From IMG/VR virus record IMGVR_UViG_3300020477_000945, positions 1 to 22,193 of that record: a stretch of DNA of 22,193 nucleotides; one strand, written 5' to 3'. Shown piece by piece: positions 13,561 to 20,923 of this stretch. Positions within the stretch are counted from its first letter, which is position 1. Each line of letters opens with the position of its first letter. The DNA comes from a virus. The notes under the pieces were generated by a model. It made no database searches. It worked only from the letters and a program-made list of their open reading frames with translations, and was not told the origin of the DNA. Position numbers and translations under genes: made by a program.

Positions 13561-14424
13561 CTAGTCGCGGCGAATCAACACCGGGAACGCCTTCCCGTTT
13601 GGCGGACTGGCGGACTTGTTGCCGCCGGCGTCCTCGATTGGCATGGCGTCCAGGACCGCGGCCGTTGGCATTTTCACCGCGGGATCCATTGCCCACAAAA
13701 CGCCCGCCGACTTCGCCCACTTCCGCCAGCGTCGGACCGGCACGATTAGATTGAACCCCTGGACGGACGTTCCGCGCACCAACATTCCGACGATACGTCC
13801 GTCGGCCATTGTGACAGCGCCACCCGACGAACCCGGAAACGCCGTGACCGTGCATTGGTCGTAAATCACTTTGGACCCGCCGATAATGCGGCCCAATTGC
13901 GACATTGTGCCGCGCGTCACCGACCCGGCGCCGGGACTCCCCAACAGGCTTCCGCAATGCCATAGGTCCGACCCGACTTTTGGCAACTGGTCGACCAGGA
14001 AGAACCGACAAGTGGTCGGAATGAAACCCTTTTTCCGGACCCGCAACAACGCCAAGTCGTGTCCGTGCGTCGCGTCCGAATACCGCACGACCCGCGCGTC
14101 GATACTCAACCGCCCGACAATCCGCCCGTTCTCCAACAGAATCCGCACAACCTGCGCGTCGTCGAATTCTACCAGTGTTTTTTTGCCGCCCTTGCCGTCG
14201 ACCACGGTTCGCGTTTTCCGCAACCCGTCGACCACGTGCGCCGCGGTCCAAACCCACGTTACGCCGTCGCGCACGAACGCGATTCCGGAACCCTCCGCGC
14301 CTTTTGCCCGCACGGTTACGGATATTTCCTGTAAGTATTTCGGGACGTCCTCGATTTTCGCGGCGTCCGCCGGCACGCCCATAGCGGCGACCATTGCCGC
14401 GGCGATGAATGTTCGTCGTTCCAT
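13561..14424 (-). CDS. Secreted trypsin-like serine protease (287 aa)
   Basis: The N-terminus MERRTFIAAAMVAAMGVPADAAK is a signal peptide with a probable cut after ADA at 19-22. The chymotrypsin-fold triad is complete: H63 in TAAHVVDG, D123 in GHDLALLRV and S200 in PGSSGGAV. No PDZ domain is visible. After residue 260 the chain is Pro/Asn-rich. A good ribosome site (AAGGGGG) precedes the ATG at 14424; longer upstream frames belong to the next gene. The start is one base from the stop of the membrane-protein gene. It is the last gene of the leftward late operon. Substrate is unknown; attack on envelope or S-layer-type proteins during exit or entry is possible. Confidence 0.87.
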   Translation of the reverse strand: MERRTFIAAAMVAAMGVPADAAKIEDVPKYLQEISVTVRAKGAEGSGIAFVRDGVTWVWTAAHVVDGLRKTRTVVDGKGGKKTLVEFDDAQVVRILLENGRIVGRLSIDARVVRYSDATHGHDLALLRVRKKGFIPTTCRFFLVDQLPKVGSDLWHCGSLLGSPGAGSVTRGTMSQLGRIIGGSKVIYDQCTVTAFPGSSGGAVTMADGRIVGMLVRGTSVQGFNLIVPVRRWRKWAKSAGVLWAMDPAVKMPTAAVLDAMPIEDAGGNKSASPPNGKAFPVLIRRD

Positions 14425-14425
14425 T

Positions 14426-14731
14426 TTAGAAACCCCCTTGTAGCATCCTTGCCATATACGAACCGGCAACGACCGCTTGAACAGTCGCCACCGACACCAA
14501 ACAACACCACCCCGCACGCGGCCACCTGGACCGCATCGTCGCGACGATCCACAACACCGCGCCGGTTCCGGTTACCTTGCACGACACCAGTAATTCCACG
14601 CCGCCGGTTTCGATAAGCGCCAGCGCCAACGGGTTCATTTCCACGAATGGGACTTCGTCGTCGACCAGGGACACCCACGAGTCCAGCCCGGCGACCACGA
14701 CAACCCAACACGCTAGAACGTGCCAACTCAT
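14426..14731 (-). CDS. Small membrane protein (101 aa)
   Basis: Three hydrophobic segments are visible: about 3-22, 45-65 and 74-93. A short acidic loop (SLVDDEVPFVEMNP) lies between the first two. The ATG at 14731 overlaps the upstream stop as ATGA. Being small, with several membrane spans and next to lysis-type genes, it could be a holin or a companion of the secreted protease, but there is no family motif that I recognise. Confidence 0.72.
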   Translation of the reverse strand: MSWHVLACWVVVVAGLDSWVSLVDDEVPFVEMNPLALALIETGGVELLVSCKVTGTGAVLWIVATMRSRWPRAGWCCLVSVATVQAVVAGSYMARMLQGGF

Positions 14732-14982
14732 TTCCCGCCTTTGCCATTGCCGCCAAACCGCGGCCGGTTGCGCCAATCGGTCGTCCGGTCCGCGTCCGAC
14801 AGGTCCAACAACCCCTTGCCCAACGCCAACACCGCTTGCGTGATTCCTTGCCCCGTCGTCCCGTGTACGACGATTTCCGCGTCGGCTTCGTAGCCGCGCA
14901 GTTCGTCCCCGACTGGGATCTCGTAACGAACCCGGATCCGAACCGGCGTTGGTTCCGGTTGTTTTTTCTTACTCTTGAACAT
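14728..14982 (-). CDS. Unknown small phage protein (84 aa)
   Basis: It has a basic start (MFKSKKKQPEPTPVRIRVRY), a central acidic beta-like part (EIPVGDELRGYEADAEIVVHG) and a short helix (QAVLALGKGLLDLSD), ending basic and Gly-rich. The start overlaps the end of the metallophosphoesterase gene by 14 bp, with no strong ribosome site, and its stop is coupled as ATGA to the membrane protein. A longer frame extends upstream to 15306 but is a shadow of the phosphoesterase gene. Function is unknown. Confidence 0.62.
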   Translation of the reverse strand: MFKSKKKQPEPTPVRIRVRYEIPVGDELRGYEADAEIVVHGTTGQGITQAVLALGKGLLDLSDADRTTDWRNRPRFGGNGKGGK

Positions 14983-16222
14983 TTGTAGACACGTGTCCCG
15001 CGTACCCTTCGGATTCGTGCCACAGATAACATTCCGCGGCGCGTTTGTTGGCAACGTAGCCTTTCTGGAAATGCCAGGAGTCCGTCCCCGACAGCGACGG
15101 CAACACCCGGACGCGAACGCCGCCGGTTTCGTCGGTTGTTCGGTGGACCGTTTGGCGCGCCCTATGGAAATGGCCCAAGTGGATTTCCCGCCACGTCGTC
15201 GCGGCCCACAACGCCGGGACTTCCGCGGCCATGATCGCCGGCAAATCCCTATGCGCTTCCTGGTCGCCGTGCGTGAACCCCAACAGGTTGCACCCGTGCC
15301 GCACATACTTTCGCGGCCTATGGTCGCGGTCGACCGTCACGTCGTCGGAAGAACGGAACCACGCGTCAAGAAATCGAACAAGGTAGAACGACGTCGACAA
15401 GTCGTGGTTTCCCGGAACCCACAACAGGTCGACCGGCGCGACGGCCAAACACCGTTCGACCGCGGCGACCATTGCCGCGCAACCCGATTCGAACACACGC
15501 GAAAACGGCCCGTCCGAATCCTGCGGCGTCCCCTTCGCCGTGGTCCCGGACCAGTTGTCGACGTTGAAAAAATCATTGCCAACGGGAACCAGGATCCGCG
15601 ACACGTCCCAATTCGTGACACGGTCCAACAACGCCCCCACGGCGTCCGCGAAAATACGTTCCGCCGTCGCGACATCGAACGACGTTCCGTCGTATGCCAG
15701 TTTTCCGAAATGCACGTCGAATAATGACAGTTCCGCCAAATACGGACCCGCCGGCCGCGGCGCCTTCGGAACCGCCGGCACGTGGTCAGACATCCGCGCG
15801 AACATTGCGTCCAGCGCGTCCGTAATGTGCTTCGCGGCGCGGCGCTTCAGCCACAACTTAACCTGCCACAGCGTCCGCGTTTCCAGGTCGTCCCCGACTT
15901 TCGCCGCGACTTCCCACGAATTGACGACTTGCCGGTCGATCAACCACACGTCGTCGTCGATTTCGGCATAGGCCAACGCGTCCGCCGGCGTGCGGATCCG
16001 TTCCGACACGGACGTGATTGTCGCCCCGTTCCCGGCCACGGCGTGTTCGAAACGTTCTTCCGTGTTCCCCTTCGCGGCGTAGATTTGGTCGTTTTGTAGC
16101 TTGTTCTTAACCGACCCGTACGAACGCCCCATCGCGTCGGCACATTCTTGCATAGACATTCCCGACGCCCGCAACCGTCGCAGTTCGTCGACGTCCGTGT
16201 CCGTCCATTTTTTTCGTTCCAT
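14969..16222 (-). CDS. HTH-fused calcineurin-like metallophosphoesterase (417 aa)
   Basis: Residues 6-42 (WTDTDVDELRRLRASGMS to YGSVKNKL) form a helix-turn-helix of the kind used to bind DNA. The C-terminal two thirds is a metallophosphoesterase: D169-x-H171 in SLFDVHFGKL, GNDFF (215-219), GNHD (271-274), FTHGDQEAH and GHFHRA. This set holds the two-metal centre. The family includes phosphodiesterases and the Mre11/SbcD nucleases, so it may be a DNA-directed phosphoesterase. The ATG at 16222 puts the HTH at the very start; a GTG at 16234 is an alternative. It lies in the late region, not with replication genes, which is unusual for a nuclease of replication. Confidence 0.85.
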   Translation of the reverse strand: MERKKWTDTDVDELRRLRASGMSMQECADAMGRSYGSVKNKLQNDQIYAAKGNTEERFEHAVAGNGATITSVSERIRTPADALAYAEIDDDVWLIDRQVVNSWEVAAKVGDDLETRTLWQVKLWLKRRAAKHITDALDAMFARMSDHVPAVPKAPRPAGPYLAELSLFDVHFGKLAYDGTSFDVATAERIFADAVGALLDRVTNWDVSRILVPVGNDFFNVDNWSGTTAKGTPQDSDGPFSRVFESGCAAMVAAVERCLAVAPVDLLWVPGNHDLSTSFYLVRFLDAWFRSSDDVTVDRDHRPRKYVRHGCNLLGFTHGDQEAHRDLPAIMAAEVPALWAATTWREIHLGHFHRARQTVHRTTDETGGVRVRVLPSLSGTDSWHFQKGYVANKRAAECYLWHESEGYAGHVSTNVQE

Positions 16223-16267
16223 CGAATGCCCCACTCGGATTCCGTTCCGACGTCCTGCACCGCCGGC

Positions 16268-16567
16268 CTAATCATCGGCCGCGCCTTCGCGGTACAACAC
16301 CAACGCGATAACCGCATAATTCGCCAGGTCAATCAACGAGTCTTCCACGCCTTCATTCGCCAGCGTTCCGGTTTGCGCGAACGCTTTCAGGCGCGACATT
16401 TTGTCGTTTGCCCGCATCACCGAACCCAACCAACCAGGGATCCCGAAATCTTCCGACGCGCGCACGTTGGCGAACCCGTCAACTTCGGTTCCGTAGTCCT
16501 GGCGTTTGCGGTCGTGCAATTCCCGCATTTCGTCCAGGACAGCCGGGAAGTTGTTTTCGTTACTCAT
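16268..16567 (-). CDS. MazG/Nmad1-like nucleotide-associated phage protein (99 aa)
   Basis: The pattern ELHDRKRQDYGTE, GFANVRASEDFGIPGWLGSVMRANDK and NEGVEDSLIDLANYAVIALVLY matches a family of small phage proteins related to the all-alpha NTP pyrophosphatase/nucleotide-modification-associated group. Glu and Asp in the VEDSLIDLANY helix are candidate metal ligands. It could clean up or modify nucleotides during infection. The ATG at 16567 overlaps the upstream stop by 8 bp; the upstream region has no clean ribosome site. Confidence 0.8.
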   Translation of the reverse strand: MSNENNFPAVLDEMRELHDRKRQDYGTEVDGFANVRASEDFGIPGWLGSVMRANDKMSRLKAFAQTGTLANEGVEDSLIDLANYAVIALVLYREGAADD

Positions 16568-16742
16568 CGAACGTGTCCCAATGCAACGTTTTTGGACGGT
16601 CAAACTTCGGTTTTGTGTTTCTGACAGTGCGCCGGTTTGCTTCGGTTTCTTCCGTCCAGCCTGCGCGGATTTCGGCACACGCGGCGCGGATTTCTTCCGG
16701 CGTTGGCGTCGTCCTGGTTCGCGGATGTTCTGGCGTGTCCAT
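16560..16742 (-). CDS. Short phage protein (60 aa)
   Basis: TPEEIRAACAEIRAGWTEETEANRR is a pattern I have seen in many short phage proteins of unknown role; the rest is basic. It starts within TAATG shared with the upstream stop and has AGGGA just before. It overlaps the next gene by 8 bp. No catalytic motif is visible. Confidence 0.68.
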   Translation of the reverse strand: MDTPEHPRTRTTPTPEEIRAACAEIRAGWTEETEANRRTVRNTKPKFDRPKTLHWDTFDE

Positions 16743-17128
16743 TAGTAATCCCTGATAACCGCGTGTCCGTCCTGGACCATTTTGTCACACAGTGAAATCG
16801 GACCCGCCGACGTCGCGACGAACGCGTCCGCCAACAGTCTTCCGAATTTTCCCGACTTGTCCTTGAACGTCCGGACAAACAATTTTCCATCCGGCCCGGC
16901 GTAGTCGGCGACAAGTCGTCGAAGATGGTTCGTCGCTTCCAGACCCGCCGGTCGTTCCGGTCCGCGGGTTTCCGGCGCGTTGATCCCGCGGCCGTCGGAC
17001 GCACATAGGCGAAGGCGAACGGGGTCCAGGTACACGTCCAGGCCGCACGACAAACGAACGTCCAACGTGTCCCCATCGACAACGCGTCGCACCGTCGCGG
17101 CGTACACGTACAGGTCCGGCGTGGTCAT
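16742..17128 (-). CDS. Staphylococcal-nuclease-like (SNase) protein (128 aa)
   Basis: The OB-type SNase fold is indicated by ATVRRVVDGDTLDV with D18 and D20, VRLRLC with R40, INAPETRG with E53 and SGKFGRLLAD with R97. These match the metal-binding and catalytic positions of thermonuclease-type enzymes. No signal peptide is seen, so it would act inside the cell or virion. The start at 17128 is set by an ATGA overlap with the next upstream gene; the longer frame to 17245 is shadow. Together with the YiiX-type hydrolase it fits the lysis/degradation part of the late operon. Confidence 0.84.
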   Translation of the reverse strand: MTTPDLYVYAATVRRVVDGDTLDVRLSCGLDVYLDPVRLRLCASDGRGINAPETRGPERPAGLEATNHLRRLVADYAGPDGKLFVRTFKDKSGKFGRLLADAFVATSAGPISLCDKMVQDGHAVIRDY

Positions 17129-17673
17129 ATTTCCAACTTCCCCTTTCGCCGCAACACGGGAAGTTCGACGACGTCGGCCGGCGCCATTTTCGCCGGTTCG
17201 GTCCACACGGGGTCGTTGCAGACATAGCCCGCGCGCTTGAGACAATGCGCGACGAATTCAGAACAGAAAAACCGGTCCGGGTTTGTGTCCGCTGGTCTGT
17301 TCAGCTTGTCGACAACCAACCGAGAAACCCAACCCCAAGACCGGAGAAATTGCCACGGCGACGCGTACCGCTTGCCCCAATGTTCGAACGCCGCCGAAAT
17401 CAACGCGGACCTGTCGACCAGGTCGTCGGTTTTGTACCAGTCGACCCATTCGCCGTCGGCGATACGTTTTCGCAACGGATGCAAACGAACGCCGCCGGGT
17501 TCCATTGCTTCCAGGACCGCCAAACGGTCCCACGTCGGCAACCACACGGCAAACCCGACGTGTGACACGCGCGCACGCGTCCGCCATTGAATCAACCGGG
17601 AAAACGCCGCGGTCCCGCGAAACGCCAACACGTCGCCGTCCCTGATTTCGTGTCGATGGGTTTTGTAGTCCAT
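17125..17673 (-). CDS. YiiX-type permuted papain-like hydrolase (182 aa)
   Basis: The permuted NlpC/P60 (YaeF/YiiX) arrangement is visible: GDVLAF, RVSHVGFAV with H38, VLEAM with E55 and a late catalytic Cys in FFCSEFVAHCLKRAG (C137). In the usual NlpC/P60 order Cys precedes His, here it follows. Such enzymes act on amide bonds of cell-wall peptides or lipids, and phages use them in entry or lysis. There is no signal peptide, so a holin would be needed for release. The ATG at 17673 has AAGGAC at a good distance. It is the best endolysin candidate in the window. Confidence 0.82.
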   Translation of the reverse strand: MDYKTHRHEIRDGDVLAFRGTAAFSRLIQWRTRARVSHVGFAVWLPTWDRLAVLEAMEPGGVRLHPLRKRIADGEWVDWYKTDDLVDRSALISAAFEHWGKRYASPWQFLRSWGWVSRLVVDKLNRPADTNPDRFFCSEFVAHCLKRAGYVCNDPVWTEPAKMAPADVVELPVLRRKGKLEI

Positions 17674-17690
17674 TGAACAAACGTCCTTGT

Positions 17691-18110
17691 TTATTCGACC
17701 GGTTTGGCGTCCGTGATAACTGGTTCGCCGTCGACGCTTTCGACGGTTATTTCCCATTCCGCCGGCGCCGGCGTGTCCGGCACGACCGCCGCGGCCGGCT
17801 TGTCGACAAACGCCCCTAGCAACGACGCAACGCCCAACCCCGCGCCGCCGCCGCCCAGCAACAACCCCGCGGCCAACGCCGCACCCTTCACCAACCCGCC
17901 GCCATTCGACACGTTGACGATTTGCGGTCCTTCGGACGGATACGCCGGCCCGACGTCGTACGATTCGTCCAGGCCCGCGTCCCGCGCGATCGCTTTTCGT
18001 CGGATTCTCATTCGTTCGGCCACGTCGAACGTCCACATATCAAGGAACGTGTTCCGTCCCCGAAGATGCGCCGTCGCCGCCCGTTCCAAAATACTTGGTT
18101 TGGATTTCAT
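17691..18110 (-). CDS. Unknown protein with Gly-rich hydrophobic segment (139 aa)
   Basis: A basic N-terminal half is followed by a Gly/Ala/Leu-rich hydrophobic stretch (about 73-103, with LLLGGGGAGLG) and a Pro/Ala linker to an acidic tail. It may insert in a membrane. The ATG at 18110 has GGTGG before it but makes the gene overlap its neighbour by 71 bp; a second ATG at 18038, two bases after the neighbour's stop, would avoid this but has no ribosome site. Function is unknown. Confidence 0.65.
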   Translation of the reverse strand: MKSKPSILERAATAHLRGRNTFLDMWTFDVAERMRIRRKAIARDAGLDESYDVGPAYPSEGPQIVNVSNGGGLVKGAALAAGLLLGGGGAGLGVASLLGAFVDKPAAAVVPDTPAPAEWEITVESVDGEPVITDAKPVE

Positions 18111-18267
18111 CTATTGCCACCCTGTCGAGTTCCGCCAGTTCGTCCGCGGATTCCTTCGCCATTCGACGCGCCGCCAGGACCACCGCGACCGCTTCAATTT
18201 GCCGGCCGCGGTCGTCCAGGTCGACCAGTCGTTCCGCTTCCTTGCGGTCGTCTTCATTCGCAAACAC
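18040..18267 (-). CDS. Small charged protein (75 aa)
   Basis: It is almost wholly helical and charged (DDRKEAERLVDLDDRGRQIEA, then ARRMAKESADELAELDRV). The start is a GTG at 18267 sharing a base with the upstream TAG, so translation should be coupled. The end overlaps the next gene. I see no motif that gives a function. Confidence 0.6.
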   Translation of the reverse strand: MFANEDDRKEAERLVDLDDRGRQIEAVAVVLAARRMAKESADELAELDRVAIDEIQTKYFGTGGDGASSGTEHVP

Positions 18268-18485
18268 TAGGACGGCGCCACGGGATTGATCGGACTTTCA
18301 CGATAGGCAAGTTGCCGCGTGGCGAATGCTTCCGTCGGATCGGTTTCGGCGTACACTTTGCCGAACACGCGGTCGATCAATGCCAACGAAAACAAACTCG
18401 AGTCCGCTTGGCGACGGATCCCCATTGCCACGTCGGCTTCAAGGATTGATTGCAAATTGACGCGTGAAGCGTTGTTCTCAGCCAT
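18267..18485 (-). CDS. Small conserved-looking phage protein (72 aa)
   Basis: The last third, TDPTEAFATRQLAYRESPINPV, has the look of a small conserved phage protein in tail/lysis regions; function unknown. It starts inside TAATG with the protease stop and has AAGGGA upstream. Its stop shares a base with the following GTG start. Confidence 0.66.
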   Translation of the reverse strand: MAENNASRVNLQSILEADVAMGIRRQADSSLFSLALIDRVFGKVYAETDPTEAFATRQLAYRESPINPVAPS

Positions 18486-19435
18486 TAGTTGTTTCCCTTC
18501 GGGACAGGACTTACACGAACCCGCAACGTCGCGCGGAAACGCCCGCGCCAGTTTTCGAGTTCCACGATTCGTTTTTCGATTGCCGCCAACGCCGCCGGAT
18601 CCAAACCCGGTCCAGGTTCGCCACGCGGTCCCGCTGGTCCCGCCGGCCCTGGTTGCCCGGTTCCCGGTTTCGCCTTTTCGAGTTCGGCAATTCGTTTCTT
18701 TAATTCGAGGATTTCGCGCGTGCGGTCCTTGTCGCCCCAACCCGCCGGACCGCTTGAGAATGGCCACGCGAACGCCAGCGGCGTAAACGGCGGAACGGTC
18801 GTCCCTGACCGTGGCGCCAGAATAGCCACCCGGAATTCCGTTTCCGCCCGCCGCAGGAATGTTCGTAGTTCGGCCAACGGCGCCGCGTACATTTCGACGT
18901 CGTCGGTTCCGTGCGTCGCGACGGCAACCAGTCGACCGCCGACGAATACGCCGGATCCGCTGGACCCGTTGCGGAATTTCCCGCGTAGGACGTCGAACGC
19001 CCAACGGGCACGCGGTAGGTTCGTGATTCGTTCCGGACCGCGGAATTTCAGCCGGACGGTTTCCGGTCCCTTGTTGCGCGGATATCCGATGGACACAAAA
19101 TCCCCCGGCGGACGGGACGGCGGAACAGTCGCCACGCCCGTGACGTCGACCGCCCGCACACGTACCAGGGACAGGTCCGCGTCCGCGTCTTGCATAACGA
19201 CCAGCCCCGCGCCGCGTTTGCGTTTGTCGCCGGTTACGAACGCCACCGCTTGCCCGTCTTCGAAACAATGCGCCGCGGTAACAATCCACGCGCGCGCGCC
19301 GTCGACGGCCACAACGGTCCCGGAACACCCGTCGACGTGGACCGACGCGGCGACGTATGCCGGCACGTCGTCGGCCGCGGCGCACCGCGTGAACAACAAC
19401 AGCAAAACCAACGCGGTTATTTTGTGGCGAACCAT
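18485..19435 (-). CDS. Secreted trypsin-like protease with collagen-like stalk (316 aa)
   Basis: The N-terminus MVRHKITALVLLLLFTRCAAA is a signal peptide. The triad is H56 in TAAHC, D87 in DADLSLVRV and S159 in GSSGSGVF. The C-terminal third is different: a coiled-coil segment (about 240-256, ILELKKRIAELEKA), a Gly-X-Y stretch (260-277, GQPGPAGPAGPRGEPGPG) and a second helix (281-300). This would make trimers or a stalk carrying the protease head. The ATG at 19435 has AAAGGG nearby and lies 19 bp inside the preceding gene. Together with the protease at 13561 it suggests the phage needs to cut proteins outside the membrane. Confidence 0.86.
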   Translation of the reverse strand: MVRHKITALVLLLLFTRCAAADDVPAYVAASVHVDGCSGTVVAVDGARAWIVTAAHCFEDGQAVAFVTGDKRKRGAGLVVMQDADADLSLVRVRAVDVTGVATVPPSRPPGDFVSIGYPRNKGPETVRLKFRGPERITNLPRARWAFDVLRGKFRNGSSGSGVFVGGRLVAVATHGTDDVEMYAAPLAELRTFLRRAETEFRVAILAPRSGTTVPPFTPLAFAWPFSSGPAGWGDKDRTREILELKKRIAELEKAKPGTGQPGPAGPAGPRGEPGPGLDPAALAAIEKRIVELENWRGRFRATLRVRVSPVPKGNN

Positions 19436-19683
19436 TCCAGCCCTTTCATAACAACGGGAATTGCCACCGTCACAACTATCCCAATGGTCCGGATTTCCGT
19501 TCGCAGTTTGAGAATTTGCGCGTTGATAGAATCGGCGCCTTGCCAAATCACTTCGTCGAGATGGGCCAACCGCTTCGTGTGCGAATCGACCACGCGCCAC
19601 ACTTGCCCGGTTGTGTGGTCGTCGCCCAAATCGGTTTTCAATTTCGCCTCAATATCCACGATTCGCCGTTCCAATTCGTCCAT
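19417..19683 (-). CDS. XhlA-like holin-associated membrane protein (88 aa)
   Basis: A long charged helix with heptad-like spacing (DELERRIVDIEAKLKTDL to LRTEIRT) is followed by a single membrane span at about 66-84 (IGIVVTVAIPVVMKGLEWF). This is the plan of the haemolysin XhlA-type proteins found in phage lysis cassettes. It could act as a holin or holin partner. The ATG at 19683 is one base after the glycosyltransferase stop, with GGGGTG upstream. Confidence 0.68.
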   Translation of the reverse strand: MDELERRIVDIEAKLKTDLGDDHTTGQVWRVVDSHTKRLAHLDEVIWQGADSINAQILKLRTEIRTIGIVVTVAIPVVMKGLEWFATK

Positions 19684-19684
19684 C

Positions 19685-20923
19685 TCAAATCGTCACCCCG
19701 CCCGGCATTCGCCCGGCAATCTTCACCAAGTCCGCGCGCGTGTACACGATGTTGTGTTGTCGATGGAATTCCGTTGGGAAGAAATCAACCACGCGATTCG
19801 CTTGGAACCGCACCGGACAATCAATAAACCGGTTTTGGCTTTGCCGCGTGTAATACCAAAACGAATTCGAGTTCCAGAACGAGACGTGTGTCGGATCCTG
19901 GAACGCGCCGCGTCCGTCCGTCGACGGCGTTTGCGTCAGAAACCAACCGTTGTCGCCCAACACGCGGAACGCTTCCCGCATCACGTGTTGCGGATCCCGC
20001 AAGTGTTCTAACGCGTCATGCGCACGAATCACGCCGACGGTCCCGTCGTCAAACGGCCACGGTTCGTTCAAGTCCGCGACCACGTCGGCGCCGTGTAGGT
20101 CAACGGTTTCGTAACCGTCCGTCCCGTTGATTGCCCCGCACAAATCCAGCAACCGCAACCCCGACTCCCGCGCCCAGCGTTCGGCCATTGGGTAGACATA
20201 GCGGTCGTGCAGTTCCAGCGTTTCGGTTTGGATCCGGCCGTTTTTGGAACCGGTCGACGTGTTGTCGCCGTGGTGGTGTTGCACGTACAAACACCGGTCG
20301 ACGTGGCGGACGTTGCCCTGGACGAAGGTTCGACACAACAAGTCCTGATCGTCCAGGACGTCCCGCGCGGGATCGTGTCCGCCGATTCTGTGGTAAAACT
20401 TCGCCCGCCACGCGCGGACGTGGTTTGGCGCGTACCATATTTTCGAGAACGACATCGGCGACGGCGGGAACGCGATTGTTTCGATATGGTCGTCCCGGCC
20501 AGCCCACGAAAACGGCCGCGACTTCCATCCAAACCGTTCGTTATACGTGAACGGTTGCCCGTCTTTGATTTCGCAGGAATTCGAATAGACGAAATCGACA
20601 GCCGGATCGTCGAACGCCGCCGACAAGTGTTCCAGACAATCCGGGGTTATTTCGTCGTCGTGGTCGACTTCGACCAGGATGTCGCCGGTTGCCGACATTG
20701 TGGCAAACCGTTTCAGTTCGCCGACGGAATCCGTGTCGGAACGATACGCGGCCAGCTTCGCCGACTCCCCGGCCCATACGCGCACGTCTTGAGACGTAGC
20801 GCCGTTGTTAGGCGCCACAACCCATTCGAAATCCCGGAACGTTTGGCGTTCGATGGAACGCGCCAAACGGTCCAAGTGGGACACGTTGTGCGTCGGCGTG
20901 AAAATGGAAAATCTAGTCGTCAT
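19685..20923 (-). CDS. Glycosyltransferase family 2 fused to SAM methyltransferase (412 aa)
   Basis: The N-terminal GT-A domain (about 4-225) has FSIFTPTHN, a DHDD metal site (87-90) and DDQDLLCR near its end, typical of family 2 glycosyltransferases. Residues about 256-355 are a methyltransferase-11-type domain: LLDLCGAINGTDGYETVDLHGADVVADLNEPWPF (256-290 by its ends) and HDALEHLRDPQHVMREAFRVL. It may glycosylate and then methylate a sugar on the phage fibre or the host surface. The ATG at 20923 overlaps the end of the collagen-like fibre gene by 11 bp. The direct link to the fibre gene supports fibre decoration. Confidence 0.87.
   Translation of the reverse strand: MTTRFSIFTPTHNVSHLDRLARSIERQTFRDFEWVVAPNNGATSQDVRVWAGESAKLAAYRSDTDSVGELKRFATMSATGDILVEVDHDDEITPDCLEHLSAAFDDPAVDFVYSNSCEIKDGQPFTYNERFGWKSRPFSWAGRDDHIETIAFPPSPMSFSKIWYAPNHVRAWRAKFYHRIGGHDPARDVLDDQDLLCRTFVQGNVRHVDRCLYVQHHHGDNTSTGSKNGRIQTETLELHDRYVYPMAERWARESGLRLLDLCGAINGTDGYETVDLHGADVVADLNEPWPFDDGTVGVIRAHDALEHLRDPQHVMREAFRVLGDNGWFLTQTPSTDGRGAFQDPTHVSFWNSNSFWYYTRQSQNRFIDCPVRFQANRVVDFFPTEFHRQHNIVYTRADLVKIAGRMPGGVTI

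Noticed and set aside
14988-14997. 10-bp palindrome GACACGTGTC before a small gene
   Set aside because: A single copy inside a coding region with no second site or promoter; too short to call an operator.
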